From an uncultured Anaerolineae bacterium (lineage in GTDB: Bacteria; Chloroflexota; Anaerolineae; Aggregatilineales; Phototrophicaceae), in contig CALAJK010000066.1 of NCBI GenBank assembly GCA_937922795.1, positions 1 through 48,619 of the forward strand: a DNA stretch of 48,619 nucleotides, in the 5' to 3' direction. The notes under the pieces are model-generated. The model ran no database searches and had not been told where the DNA came from. It worked only from the letters and a program-made list of their open reading frames with translations. Below, one piece after another: positions 17,831 through 26,363 of the stretch. The number at the start of each line of letters is the position of its first letter. The first letter of the stretch is position 1. The position numbers and the translations under genes were made by a program.

Positions 17831-18007
17831 GTTTTTGACCCCATCAGAGCTGTCTTCAAGCGCTGCGGGTTCAAAGCGGTATCAAGCCGCGTCATGACAG
17901 TCTGAGGACCTGACCGTCGTCGAAGGCGGCGACGGCGAGAGACCGACTGCCTGCCGCCGCATTCGGGATCAGACCGAAAACTGGATCGGAGCGCTCGATC
18001 TGCCGGT

Positions 18008-18757
18008 ATGACCGCCATTCAGCCGCCTGAACTGATCAAACTGCTGGCCCACGATCTGCGCTGGACGATCATCCAAGCGCTGACGCTCAGCGACTGCCGC
18101 GTCCAGGAGCTGGCCGAGCTGACTGGCGAACCGCTGAACCTGGTCTCCTATCACCTCAAGCGGCTGCGCAGCGCGGGCGTCATCAGCGCCCGCCGCAGCG
18201 AAGCCGACCGACGCGATACCTACTACGCTTTGGAGTTCGACCGTCTGCGCCAGATGTACCAGGCTGCCGGGCGGTCGCTGCATCCTGTGCTGGGCGCGCT
18301 CACCGCCGATGTGTCGCAGCCGGTGCGCCTATCCGAGCCGGTGCGTGTGCTGTTCATCTGCACCCATAACAGCGTGCGCTCACAGATGGCCGAAGGCTGG
18401 ATGCGCCATCTGAGCGCCGGTGCTGCCCAGACTTTCAGCGCGGGCAGCGCGCCAACCGAGGTTCATCCCGATGCTGTCCGGACGATGGCGCGCTGCGGCG
18501 TCAACATCCAATCTCAACAAGCCAAACCGTTAGATCGCTTTTCAGGGCAGACGTTTGATTACGTGATCACCGTCTGCGACCGCGCCCGCGAACTCTGTCC
18601 GGCCTTTCCCGGCGGCCAGACGCAAATCCATTGGGGACTGCCCGACCCGCTGCTGATCGAGGACGATCGCCAGCGCGCGCTCAGCTTTTCGCAGATCGCC
18701 GAGAATTTGCGCCGCCGCATCCTGTACTTTCTGCACACGCTGGCCGTCGCGGCCTAG
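18008..18757 (+). CDS. ArsR-type regulator fused to thioredoxin-type arsenate reductase
   Basis: Fusion protein of 249 residues. Residues ~5-95 are a winged-helix ArsR domain (recognition helix LNLVSYHLKRLRSAGVI). Residues ~112-245 are a low-molecular-weight phosphatase-fold arsenate reductase. The P-loop is Cys118-THNSV-Arg124 and the general acid is Asp213 (LPDPL). Cys190 and Cys197 are spaced C-x6-C, the redox relay of thioredoxin-coupled ArsC, which supports arsenate reduction over protein dephosphorylation. The CxC arsenite site of E. coli ArsR is absent; Cys30 is the only cysteine in the regulator half. No arsenite pump is in the window. The metallophosphoesterase follows after 17 bases. 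Confidence 0.88.
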   Translation: MTAIQPPELIKLLAHDLRWTIIQALTLSDCRVQELAELTGEPLNLVSYHLKRLRSAGVISARRSEADRRDTYYALEFDRLRQMYQAAGRSLHPVLGALTADVSQPVRLSEPVRVLFICTHNSVRSQMAEGWMRHLSAGAAQTFSAGSAPTEVHPDAVRTMARCGVNIQSQQAKPLDRFSGQTFDYVITVCDRARELCPAFPGGQTQIHWGLPDPLLIEDDRQRALSFSQIAENLRRRILYFLHTLAVAA

Positions 18758-18774
18758 GAGCACAAGGAGACCTC

Positions 18775-19500
18775 ATGAACTTGATCACCGTCTTCGGCGA
18801 CATCCACGCCAACTTGCCGGCGCTGCAAGCCGTCCTGGCCGACATGGACGCTCGCGGCCTACCCAACCGCTACTGCCTGGGCGATCTGGTCGGTTACGGC
18901 ACATCACCCAACGACGTGATCGCGCTCATCCGCCAGCACCAGATTCCTACGCTCATGGGCAACTATGATTACGGCGTCGGCCATGACAGCGACGACTGCG
19001 GCTGCGCCTACAAAACCCCCGAAGAAGAGGCGCGCGGCAAGCGCTCCATCGCCTGGACGAACGCGCACACCGCGCCGGAGCACAAAGCGTACCTGCGCAC
19101 GCTGCCGATGACGATTCCGCTTCAGCTCGGCGGCCTCCGCGTCCTGCTGGCGCACGGCAGCCCACGAAAGATCAACGAGTACCTGTACGCCGACCGCCCC
19201 GAAGCCGGCATGGAACGGCTGCTCGACTCGGTTGAGGCGGATGTCCTAGTTTGCGGCCACACCCACCTGCCCTATCACCGGATACTACCCAGCGGGCGGC
19301 ACGTCGTCAACGCCGGCAGCGTCGGCAAACCGAAGGACGGCGACCCACGCGCTGGCTATGTGGTGCTGTCAGCAGATGATGGCGTCCTCGACGTGCAGTT
19401 CATTCGCGTCGTCTACGATGTTGAACAGGCAGCGCAAGCCATCGAAGCGACGGACATGCCGCACGAATTTGCGCAGATGCTCCGGGAAGGCAGAGGCTGA
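18775..19500 (+). CDS. YfcE/MJ0936-type metallophosphoesterase
   Basis: Calcineurin-like dinuclear metal phosphoesterase of 241 residues. All metal-binding motifs are present: GDIHANLPAL (~8-17), GDLVGYG, GNYDYG, LAHGSPR and GHTHLPYH, then the VNAGSVGKPKDGDPRAGY ending typical of this family. ATG 18775 follows AAGGAG at good distance; upstream in-frame starts lie inside the previous gene and are rejected. It is probably co-transcribed with the ArsR-ArsC fusion. The substrate, a phosphodiester or phosphomonoester, is unknown, and the link to arsenic is contextual only. Confidence 0.88.
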   Translation: MNLITVFGDIHANLPALQAVLADMDARGLPNRYCLGDLVGYGTSPNDVIALIRQHQIPTLMGNYDYGVGHDSDDCGCAYKTPEEEARGKRSIAWTNAHTAPEHKAYLRTLPMTIPLQLGGLRVLLAHGSPRKINEYLYADRPEAGMERLLDSVEADVLVCGHTHLPYHRILPSGRHVVNAGSVGKPKDGDPRAGYVVLSADDGVLDVQFIRVVYDVEQAAQAIEATDMPHEFAQMLREGRG

Positions 19501-19587
19501 ACTGCCCGCAGCCGGCCATATCTCCAGCGCGCACTTCAACCCAGCGGCAACCCTGGCATTCACTGCGCCAGCGCTGGACATCTTGCC

Positions 19588-19607
19588 TGGGCGCGGCGCA
19601 GCGCCCA
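19588..19607. terminator. hairpin between convergent genes
   Basis: TGGGCGC / GCGCCCA 7-bp stem with a six-base loop between the phosphoesterase and the convergent kinase gene. No T tract on either side. Confidence 0.4.
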
Positions 19608-19621
19608 GCGCCCCTAGCGAC

Positions 19622-20560
19622 TCAGTAGAGCGGCGTCACCTGCACCTGAGGCAGCAGCCGCTGCACATCTTCCATATGGCAGTCCGCCGTGCCCTCGGTC
19701 AGCACCACCGCCGCGCTGACGGCCGCGCCCCACCGGAGCGCCTCTTGCCAGCTATCCGCCTGCGTCAGCCGCCACGCCAGCGCCGCCGACACCGCATCAC
19801 CCGCCCCGGCGGCGTTGACAGCCGCCTGGGGCGGGGCGGCCGCGTGATAATCGCCCTCTGATGTGAATGCCAAGATGCCATCCGCGCCACAGGTGATGAC
19901 CAGATGGCGAACGCCTAGCCGCGCCGCCGCCGATCGCGCAGCCTGCACCAGATCATCCCAACTGCCGGGCGGCAGGCTGAAGGTGCTGTAGAACTCCTCA
20001 CGGTTCATCTTCAGGATGTCCAGCCCGGCTTCCGCCGCCTGAAACACAGGCGGTCCGCTGGAGTCAATCAACGCGGGCACGTTGGCTGTTCGGGCGATCC
20101 GCACCACTTCAGCCCACAGCGACGGGCGGACGGTCGTCGGGATCGAGCCAGCGCCGATGACCCAGGCTGCGCCCTCTAAGCCGGCGCGTATGCGTTCCAG
20201 CAGCGCGTCAGCATGCGCCGGCTCGATCTCCAGCGCGCCGACGATCACATGGCTGATGCGATGGCGGGCCGTTTCAGCGATCACATGGGCGATGCGCGTC
20301 TCGCCACCCACCCACACCAGATCATGCTGGATGCCGTAGTTTTCCAGCAGGGATTGCAGCAGCCGGCCGTTCTCCCCGGCCATGAAGCCCACAGCCAGCG
20401 TATCCGCGCCTAAATGGCGCAGCACCACCGAGGTATCGAAACCTTTGCCGCCCACGCTGGTGACATATCGCGTGGTGCGCATGACGGTTTCCGGCTTGAA
20501 CTCATCGATGAAAATCACCCGATCAACGGCTGAGTTCAGCGTGACAGTGAGGAACCGCAT
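19622..20560 (-). CDS. PfkB-family sugar kinase, 1-phosphofructokinase/tagatose-6-phosphate kinase-like
   Basis: Cytoplasmic ATP-dependent kinase of 312 residues. The N-terminus FLTVTLNSAVDRVIFID and the VGGKGFDTSVVLRHLGA motif (~36-52) match the FruK/LacC subgroup, which phosphorylates a sugar phosphate rather than a free sugar. The C-terminal PfkB motif NAAGAGDAVSAALAW holds the catalytic aspartate. It starts nine bases after the class II aldolase stop, so the pair form an operon. Kinase plus aldolase fits phosphorylation of a ketose phosphate followed by aldol cleavage. The exact sugar is not known. Confidence 0.87.
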   Translation of the reverse strand: MRFLTVTLNSAVDRVIFIDEFKPETVMRTTRYVTSVGGKGFDTSVVLRHLGADTLAVGFMAGENGRLLQSLLENYGIQHDLVWVGGETRIAHVIAETARHRISHVIVGALEIEPAHADALLERIRAGLEGAAWVIGAGSIPTTVRPSLWAEVVRIARTANVPALIDSSGPPVFQAAEAGLDILKMNREEFYSTFSLPPGSWDDLVQAARSAAARLGVRHLVITCGADGILAFTSEGDYHAAAPPQAAVNAAGAGDAVSAALAWRLTQADSWQEALRWGAAVSAAVVLTEGTADCHMEDVQRLLPQVQVTPLY

Positions 20561-20569
20561 ACCGTTGGC

Positions 20570-21178
20570 TCAAGCGTTAGGAAGCTGGGCCATGATCGGC
20601 TGATTCAAGATACAGTAGGCGTTCCAACTGATGCGTTCCAGCGCGTCCAGCGTCGCCAGCAGATCTTTGCCGGCCATGAAGATCCCGTGTTTGGGGGCCA
20701 GCACCGCCGCCGCCTGCTTGCGAATGATCTCCTCTTTGCCGGTCAGCGCTTTCACGATGTTATCCGCCAGCTCCTGACTGTGAGCGGGCGAGAAGGGGAT
20801 CACGTCAATCTTGCCGAACTTCTGTCCCGACTCCAGCACGGGGATGATCGGTTTTTCGGCCACACAGAACGGCAGCACATACAGCGGGTGCGCATGGATG
20901 ACCGCCTGCGCGTCGGGGAAGTTGCGGTAGATGGCCAGGTGGGTGCGCCCCTCGCGGGAGAAGCGCGGATGCTCAAGCAGCGCGTCGCTGGCGATCTCGC
21001 CGGTGATGATGTCCTCTGGCCCCAAGTGCCAGTGCTGCTTGCTGCCGGCAAAGCGCGGCGAGATGTGGATCAGGTCGCCATCGCGGATGCTGATATTGCC
21101 GCCGGAAAAGTCGGTGAGGTTGCGCTCGAACATCGTTTGCCCAACATAGGCGATGAGTTCGGCGATCGTGCGATCCAT
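20570..21178 (-). CDS. class II aldolase/adducin family protein
   Basis: Zinc-dependent aldolase or epimerase of 202 residues, related to L-fuculose-1-phosphate aldolase (FucA) and L-ribulose-5-phosphate 4-epimerase. It shows [12 protein letters not shown] (~24-35), the metal ligands in [11 protein letters not shown] and the third histidine in KHGIFMAG. The segment [11 protein letters not shown] replaces the usual SSEWRMHLAIY, so substrate recognition may differ. ATG 21178 follows AAGGAG; an earlier in-frame start is rejected. It is the first gene of the aldolase-kinase pair. FucA would fit the fucosidase cluster elsewhere in the window, but this is inference. Confidence 0.84.
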   Translation of the reverse strand: MDRTIAELIAYVGQTMFERNLTDFSGGNISIRDGDLIHISPRFAGSKQHWHLGPEDIITGEIASDALLEHPRFSREGRTHLAIYRNFPDAQAVIHAHPLYVLPFCVAEKPIIPVLESGQKFGKIDVIPFSPAHSQELADNIVKALTGKEEIIRKQAAAVLAPKHGIFMAGKDLLATLDALERISWNAYCILNQPIMAQLPNA

Positions 21179-21493
21179 GCTGATCTCCTTCAAGCAGACA
21201 CGCCTGCCCAACTTGCTCGAACAGCAAAGCGGGAAAATTCAGGCGCGAGCGGGATGATACGATCTATATCAGCGCGTCAAGTGGTCAATGAAGCTCACAT
21301 TGAGGAGAGTTTCAATAAGATTCTAGCACACAAATGACATCCATCAAATATTGGCTCTACCCTAGCCGGCTGCATTGGCAGTGAAGCGCCGCCGAGACTC
21401 AACGCGCGGCCTGCGGACGGCCTGAGGCTGTAGATGAGCAGCCCGCCGCGCCGCCATCCAATCAGCGCTTCTGGCGGTCTATCGCGCCTGGAG
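21179..21493. other. intergenic region upstream of the aldolase gene
   Basis: No gene seen. The minus strand carries TTGACG (21280-21275) and TATCAT (21259-21254), but the spacer is only 15 bases, so it is a weak promoter candidate for the aldolase-kinase pair. GC-rich partial inverted repeats lie near 21405. Confidence 0.35.
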
Positions 21494-21895
21494 TTACTCC
21501 GAGCGGGGGGTGATATGGCTCCAAACGATGAAAGCCAAGGTAGAAATGAGCAGCAGCAAGAAGCCATAGGTGTAACCCCACATCACCCAGGGCTGGAACA
21601 TGCCGAACACGCCCAGCAAGATGCCGGCGATGATGGCCAGCTCGATCGGGCGGTAGACTTGCAGCGCGACCACGCCGTTCAACCGTGAAGCGGCGACGAA
21701 GATCGAGAAGATGAACAGCAGCAAAATCCCGATGAAGATCGCCAGGAAGGGCACTGCGCCCAGAAAGATCGCGTCGCGCCGCACTTCCTCAGACAGCGTC
21801 GGTTGAATGAAAGCGACCCACAGAATTCCCAAGATGATCAGCGCCAGGCCGATGATCGCCAGCGGACGGGGTGGGCGTACACGTTGGTTCGTCAT
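21494..21895 (-). CDS. small integral membrane protein of unknown function
   Basis: Protein of 133 residues with four predicted hydrophobic helices (~12-29, 42-68, 84-101 and 108-126) and short polar ends. The start ATG is preceded by AGGAAG. No catalytic motif or named family recognised. It lies 72 bases downstream of the Gfo/Idh gene in the same direction and may be the tail of that operon. A role in envelope or transport is possible but unsupported. Confidence 0.7.
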   Translation of the reverse strand: MTNQRVRPPRPLAIIGLALIILGILWVAFIQPTLSEEVRRDAIFLGAVPFLAIFIGILLLFIFSIFVAASRLNGVVALQVYRPIELAIIAGILLGVFGMFQPWVMWGYTYGFLLLLISTLAFIVWSHITPRSE

Positions 21896-21967
21896 AAGCG
21901 CTTCCTAATAGGCTCCTGACTGCAAGCGGGAGTGGAGCGAGATCATCGCCCCACCCCGCCCAGAACA

Positions 21968-23161
21968 CTAATACGTCACATCAACCTGCCGGCGAGTGCG
22001 CGCCGACTCCAGAATGGCATCGCACACCACCGCCGCCCGGTATCCATCCAGGAAGGTCGCGCCGTGGGGGGCGACCTCGCCGTTGTGGACGATCGCATCG
22101 AGCAGATGGGTGATCTCGTGGACGAAGGTGTGCTCCCAACCGATCATGTGACCATGCGGCCACCAGTTCTCCCACCAGGGGTGGTAGCCCTCGCTGACCA
22201 GCACCTGATGGAAACCCTGCGTCTCTTTGGGCGCGTCGTCAATCCAGAACACTTGCAGTTCGTTGAACTGCTCCAGGCTGAAGCGCACGCTGCCTTTCTC
22301 CGCGTTGATCTCCAGCACTTCGTGATTTTTGCGCCCCGCCGCGAAACGGGTCGCTTCCAGCGTCCCCAACGCGCCGTTTTCGAACTCGATCACCGAGACG
22401 AAGGCATCGTCTACGTCCACCTTGCCCATGCCCTGGCCGTCGCCCAGCGGGCGTTCCTCGATGAAGGTGCGGGTCATGGCGCCCACGCTCTTGATGCCGC
22501 CGACCAGATAGTGCGCTAGGTCGATGATGTGAGCGCCTAGATCGCCGAGCGCGCCGCTGCCGGCCACTTTTTTATCCAGCCGCCAGATCATCGGCGTGTT
22601 GTAATGCGGCATGATCCACTCTTGCAGGTACACGGCGCGGAAGTGATAAATCTTGCCGAGCGCGCCGCTGTCAATCAAATTGCGGATCTGGCGCACCGCC
22701 GGCACGAAGCGGTAGTTGAACGCCACCATGTGCTTCACGCCGGCCTGGTTGACGGCGTCCAGCATGGTTTTCGCCTCTTCCGCTGTGCGAGCCAGCGGTT
22801 TCTCACACAGGATATGTTTGCCGGCCTGCGCCGCCGCGATGCAAGGCTCAGCATGGACATCATTCGGACCGCCGTTGTCGAACAACTGCACATCCGGATT
22901 GTCCAGCATCGCCCGCCAGTCGGTATACGCGTTCTCGTAGCCATAGCGGCGGGCTGCTTCCGCCGTGGCCGCCTGGCTGCGGCCGCAGATGCCCACCAAC
23001 CGCGGGATCGCTGGCGGCGGGTACATCATATACGGAATTTTCTTGAACGCGTTGGTGTGCGCCTTCCCCATGAAGGCGTAACCCAACATGCCAACGCCAA
23101 TGACGGGGGCTTCGCCTTCAGCTCTTGCCCCGGCCATAGTGGTGAAACCGGTCTCAGTCAT
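21968..23161 (-). CDS. Gfo/Idh/MocA-family sugar dehydrogenase
   Basis: NAD(P)-dependent oxidoreductase of 397 residues that probably oxidises a hydroxyl of a sugar, cyclitol or glycoside. The Rossmann motif GVGMLGYAFMGKAH (~22-35) is intact, the catalytic lysine lies in ILCEKPLA, and GDLGAHIIDLAHYLVG holds the GxHxxD pair. ATG 23161 follows GGGAGG; ten residues upstream are not conserved. The YcjR-like gene ends 13 bases before it, so the two are coupled. This pairing of dehydrogenase and TIM-barrel epimerase parallels YcjS/YcjR of E. coli, which act on 3-keto-glucosides. Confidence 0.88.
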   Translation of the reverse strand: MTETGFTTMAGARAEGEAPVIGVGMLGYAFMGKAHTNAFKKIPYMMYPPPAIPRLVGICGRSQAATAEAARRYGYENAYTDWRAMLDNPDVQLFDNGGPNDVHAEPCIAAAQAGKHILCEKPLARTAEEAKTMLDAVNQAGVKHMVAFNYRFVPAVRQIRNLIDSGALGKIYHFRAVYLQEWIMPHYNTPMIWRLDKKVAGSGALGDLGAHIIDLAHYLVGGIKSVGAMTRTFIEERPLGDGQGMGKVDVDDAFVSVIEFENGALGTLEATRFAAGRKNHEVLEINAEKGSVRFSLEQFNELQVFWIDDAPKETQGFHQVLVSEGYHPWWENWWPHGHMIGWEHTFVHEITHLLDAIVHNGEVAPHGATFLDGYRAAVVCDAILESARTRRQVDVTY

Positions 23162-23174
23162 GACAGCCTCCCTC

Positions 23175-24179
23175 TCACTGCTTGGCAGCAAAAGCCGCGT
23201 CGAAAGCCGTGGACGACGCCGTGAAGTCCTGCCCGCGCACCATCTTCAGCGCCTCAGGCGCGCCCCATTCGCGATCCATCCCGCTGTCCTCCCATTCGAT
23301 CGACAGCGGCCCCTGATAGCCGATGCGGTTCAAGGCGCGGATGATGCGATCCCACTTGACATCGCCGCGCCCCGGCGACACAAAATCCCAGCCGCGGCGA
23401 TGATCGCCAAAGTCCAGATGCGACGACAGGATGCTGTTGCGCCCGGTGAGCTGCACCCGCGAGTCCTTGACGTGCACGTGGAAGATCCGATCCGGAAAAT
23501 CGTTGATGAACTCGACCGGATCGAACAATTGATGCACGAAGTGGCTGGGGTCGAAGTTGAAACCGAAGTTGGGGTGATAGTCCAGCGCCTTCAATGCCCG
23601 GTGCGCCGTGATGATGTCGTAGGCGATCTCGGTCGGGTGTACCTCCAGCGCGTAGCGGACGCCTTCCTGCTTGAAGACTTCCAGGATCGGCAGCCAGCGG
23701 GCAGCGAAGTCCTGGTAGCCGGCGTCGATATGCGCCTGCGTCGTGGGCGGGAAGAAGTACAGCTTGGACCACACGCTGCTGCCGGTGAAGCCGTTGACGA
23801 CGCTGACGCCGAACTTCTTGGCGGCGCGCGCCGTGTTCTTCACCTCTTCAGCCGCGCGCTGGCGGACGCCCTCTGGGCTGCCATCGCCCCAGATGCGCGC
23901 CGGCAAAATGCCCTTGTGGCGGTCATCAATCGGGTCATCGCATACACACTGCCCCACCAGATGCGTGCTGATGGCGAAACACTTCAGGTTGTATTTATTG
24001 AGGATATCCCACCGGCTCTGGACGTAGCCGTCTTCGGACAGCGCCCGATCCACCTCAAAGTGATCCCCCCAGCAGGCCAATTCTAGGCCGTCAAATCCCC
24101 AGGCGCTGGCTTTCTTCGCCACGTCCTCCAGCGTCAGATCAGCCCACTGGCCGGTGAAGAGCGTAACAGGTCGTGCCAT
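23175..24179 (-). CDS. sugar phosphate isomerase/epimerase, YcjR/IolE-like
   Basis: TIM-barrel enzyme of 334 residues with a divalent metal site suggested by [34 protein letters not shown] and [11 protein letters not shown] (Glu, Asp, His, Glu). Such proteins epimerise or isomerise keto-sugars or glycosides. The ATG at 24179 follows AAGGAG at ideal spacing; the upstream MKRRRT is rejected. It is operonic with the canonical Gfo/Idh gene downstream (13-base gap) and lies 74 bases after the GH109-like gene. The exact substrate is not known; a 3-keto-glycoside is a reasonable inference from the ycj operon. Confidence 0.84.
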   Translation of the reverse strand: MARPVTLFTGQWADLTLEDVAKKASAWGFDGLELACWGDHFEVDRALSEDGYVQSRWDILNKYNLKCFAISTHLVGQCVCDDPIDDRHKGILPARIWGDGSPEGVRQRAAEEVKNTARAAKKFGVSVVNGFTGSSVWSKLYFFPPTTQAHIDAGYQDFAARWLPILEVFKQEGVRYALEVHPTEIAYDIITAHRALKALDYHPNFGFNFDPSHFVHQLFDPVEFINDFPDRIFHVHVKDSRVQLTGRNSILSSHLDFGDHRRGWDFVSPGRGDVKWDRIIRALNRIGYQGPLSIEWEDSGMDREWGAPEALKMVRGQDFTASSTAFDAAFAAKQ

Positions 24180-24253
24180 TGTTCTTCTCCTTTTCAACTT
24201 AAACTATGCTGTGGAGACGGGGTACTCGCCTCACATTCATCGAAAGCGATCCA

Positions 24254-25363
24254 TCAAGACAGCGTAAATTCCGGCAGCGGCATCATCTTGCCGCCCGCCA
24301 TCGCCGACTCGTGCGCCAGAATGCCTACACAGGTCCAGTTGGCGGCCTGCCGCGCGTTCGGGAACGGGTCGCGATCCTCGACGATGCTCATCAAAAACTC
24401 GCGCGCCAAGTGCGGATGCGAGCCGCCGTGCCCGCTGCCCTGGATGAACGACAGATGCTGCTTCTCGCCGCCGTAGACGCCGCCCATGGTGAACCTCTGA
24501 ATCGGCTCTGGCAGCAGATGAGCATAGTCCAGCACATCCACCTGGCGCGGCTTCTCGCCGATGTGAACCACCGGCGGCGTGTGTTCGATCAACGGCCACT
24601 CAAACGACATCTTGCTGCCGTAGACGTCGAAACTCTCGCGGTACTGGCGCGCCGTGTTAAACAGTGAGCGCATCACCTCCGCCACCAGGTCGGAGTCCTT
24701 CATCTTGATATGAGCAGTTTCGATAGCGAAGGGCGAGTTATACTTCGGGATCAGGTGCTCTTGAATGCGCCCAGAGCCGAAGCATGTCACCGACTCGGCA
24801 TCTTTGCCCGCCAGCGCCAGGCAGGGGCTGACGACGTGGGTCGCGTAGTGCATCGGCGGCAGCCCTTCCCAGTAGCCCGGCCAGCCGAGCATCTCCTGCT
24901 GGTGCGTGGCGCGCAGATACTGAATGCGCCCCAGTTTGCCGGTGGTGTACAGCTCCTTCACGTACAGGAATTCGCGCGAGTAGACGACCGTCTCGGCCAT
25001 CATGTATTTCTTGCCCGAAGCGCGCTGCGCTTCCACGATCTGGCGGCACTCCTCGACGGTCGTGGCCATCGGCACGGTGCTGCACACATGTTTGCCGGCC
25101 TTGAGCGCCGCGATGCTCTGTGGCGCGTGCAGATGGATGGGCGAATTGATATGCACCGCATCCACGTTCGGGTCGGCGATCAGCTCGTCGAAATCGGTGT
25201 ATCGCTTCTCGACGCCGAAGGCATCTCCCACTTCATCCAGCCGGCTGCGCGTGCGCTGGCAGATGGCGTACATGTTGGCGTTCGGATGCGCCTGATAGAT
25301 CGGGATGAACTCGGCGCCGAACCCTAAACCGACGATAGCGACATTGACCACACTTTTTGCCAT
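24254..25363 (-). CDS. atypical Gfo/Idh-family protein, GH109-like
   Basis: Protein of 369 residues with an intact NAD-binding start (VNVAIVGLGFGAEF). The EKP catalytic motif is replaced by STVPMA (HVCSTVPMATTVEECR), so the usual lysine is absent. Later MMAETVVYSREFLYV and YATHVVSPCLALAG resemble GH109 alpha-N-acetylgalactosaminidases, which keep NAD bound and use a THxxxP-type histidine. It may therefore hydrolyse or rearrange a glycoside rather than act as a simple dehydrogenase. ATG 25363 follows AAGGAG. It lies in the sugar operon between two TIM-barrel genes. The GH109 comparison is from remembered motifs and needs alignment. Confidence 0.8.
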   Translation of the reverse strand: MAKSVVNVAIVGLGFGAEFIPIYQAHPNANMYAICQRTRSRLDEVGDAFGVEKRYTDFDELIADPNVDAVHINSPIHLHAPQSIAALKAGKHVCSTVPMATTVEECRQIVEAQRASGKKYMMAETVVYSREFLYVKELYTTGKLGRIQYLRATHQQEMLGWPGYWEGLPPMHYATHVVSPCLALAGKDAESVTCFGSGRIQEHLIPKYNSPFAIETAHIKMKDSDLVAEVMRSLFNTARQYRESFDVYGSKMSFEWPLIEHTPPVVHIGEKPRQVDVLDYAHLLPEPIQRFTMGGVYGGEKQHLSFIQGSGHGGSHPHLAREFLMSIVEDRDPFPNARQAANWTCVGILAHESAMAGGKMMPLPEFTLS

Positions 25364-25382
25364 GGGAAAGCTCTCCTTCAAA

Positions 25383-25393
25383 CAAACGTTTAC
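25383..25393. promoter_or_regulatory. possible LacI-type operator half palindrome
   Basis: CAAACGTTTAC, centred on the palindrome AAACGTTT, sits 20 bases upstream of the GH109-like gene. It resembles sites bound by LacI-family regulators, but none is encoded in the window. Confidence 0.3.
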
Positions 25394-25441
25394 TTTTTGT
25401 CATTGTCATGCCGGTGCGCGGCAGACGCTGCATCCAGGCTT

Positions 25442-26290
25442 TCAGGCCAACAGCTGCTTGAGAAACGCCAGGCCGTCCGCCGCCAGCGCATCCTGGCTGG
25501 CCGCCAGCGGACGCCAGATGGCCGCTGCGCGGGCGATGCTCTTCACCTTGTTCGTGAACGACTCGATGACCACCGGCCCATCATAGCCGATGTCCTTCAG
25601 CGCCTGCGCGACATCCGCCCAGGGCACGTGGCCGGAGCCGGGCGCGCCGCGGTCATTCTCGCAGGCGTGAACATGGCGCAGACGCGAGCCCACAGCGCGG
25701 ATCGCCTCTCCCAGCGATCGCTCCTCGATGTTCATGTGGAACGTGTCCAGCATGATCTGGCAGGCAGGATGCCCCACCCGATCCACAATCTCGATGGCCT
25801 GCGTCGCCAAATTGATGAAGCTGGTCTCAAACCGGTTGAGCGGCTCGACGCACAACACCACGCCCCGGTCGCCAGCATACTGCGCCAGCGCGCTGAGCTG
25901 TTTGACCAACACATCCAGATCCTGCGCCCGCTCATCCGGCGTCTGCTGCCAGACGCGCCCCACCGACGAATACAGCGGGCCGACTATATTCGTGCCGCCC
26001 AGCGTATGCACCGCGTCAATACAGTGGCGCAGATACGCGGCGCCGTTCTCGCGGATGCTGGCATCCGGATGAATCAAGTCTCGATCGGGACCCATGGCCG
26101 CGCACACGCTCACGCCCAGCCCGGCATCGCGGATGATGCGCGCCGCCTGCGCGTAATCGACATCGCTTGTGCCTTCGATCGGGATTTCGATCCAGTCGAA
26201 GCCCATGTCCGCGATCTGCGGCGCTAGCTTTGCCAGCTCATCGGTGGTCAGCGGCGAGACCCACACCCAGGTATTCACCCCAAACTTCAT
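25442..26290 (-). CDS. D-tagatose/D-psicose 3-epimerase-like enzyme
   Basis: TIM-barrel ketose epimerase of 282 residues. The start KFGVNTWVWVSPLT and the metal ligands Glu149 (CVEPLNRFETSF), Asp182 (MLDTFHMNIEE), His208 (HVHACENDRG) and Glu243 (VIESF) match the Glu-Asp-His-Glu site of D-tagatose 3-epimerases. The reaction would be C3 epimerisation of a free ketose. It is placed 73 bases after the ATPase pair, so the imported sugar may be its substrate. Hydroxypyruvate isomerase-like alternatives are less likely because of the ENDRGAPGSGHVPW segment. Confidence 0.87.
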   Translation of the reverse strand: MKFGVNTWVWVSPLTTDELAKLAPQIADMGFDWIEIPIEGTSDVDYAQAARIIRDAGLGVSVCAAMGPDRDLIHPDASIRENGAAYLRHCIDAVHTLGGTNIVGPLYSSVGRVWQQTPDERAQDLDVLVKQLSALAQYAGDRGVVLCVEPLNRFETSFINLATQAIEIVDRVGHPACQIMLDTFHMNIEERSLGEAIRAVGSRLRHVHACENDRGAPGSGHVPWADVAQALKDIGYDGPVVIESFTNKVKSIARAAAIWRPLAASQDALAADGLAFLKQLLA

Positions 26291-26363
26291 CGTTAGGCTC
26301 CTTCATCTACTCATTGAGCAAAAATATCGCCGAATCGCTCCAGCGGTCGCCGGCCTCGATCCC

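Noticed and set aside
17659..18018. Minus-strand frame over the arsR-arsC promoter region
   Set aside because: Arg-rich, overlaps a clear promoter/operator on the other strand, no family.
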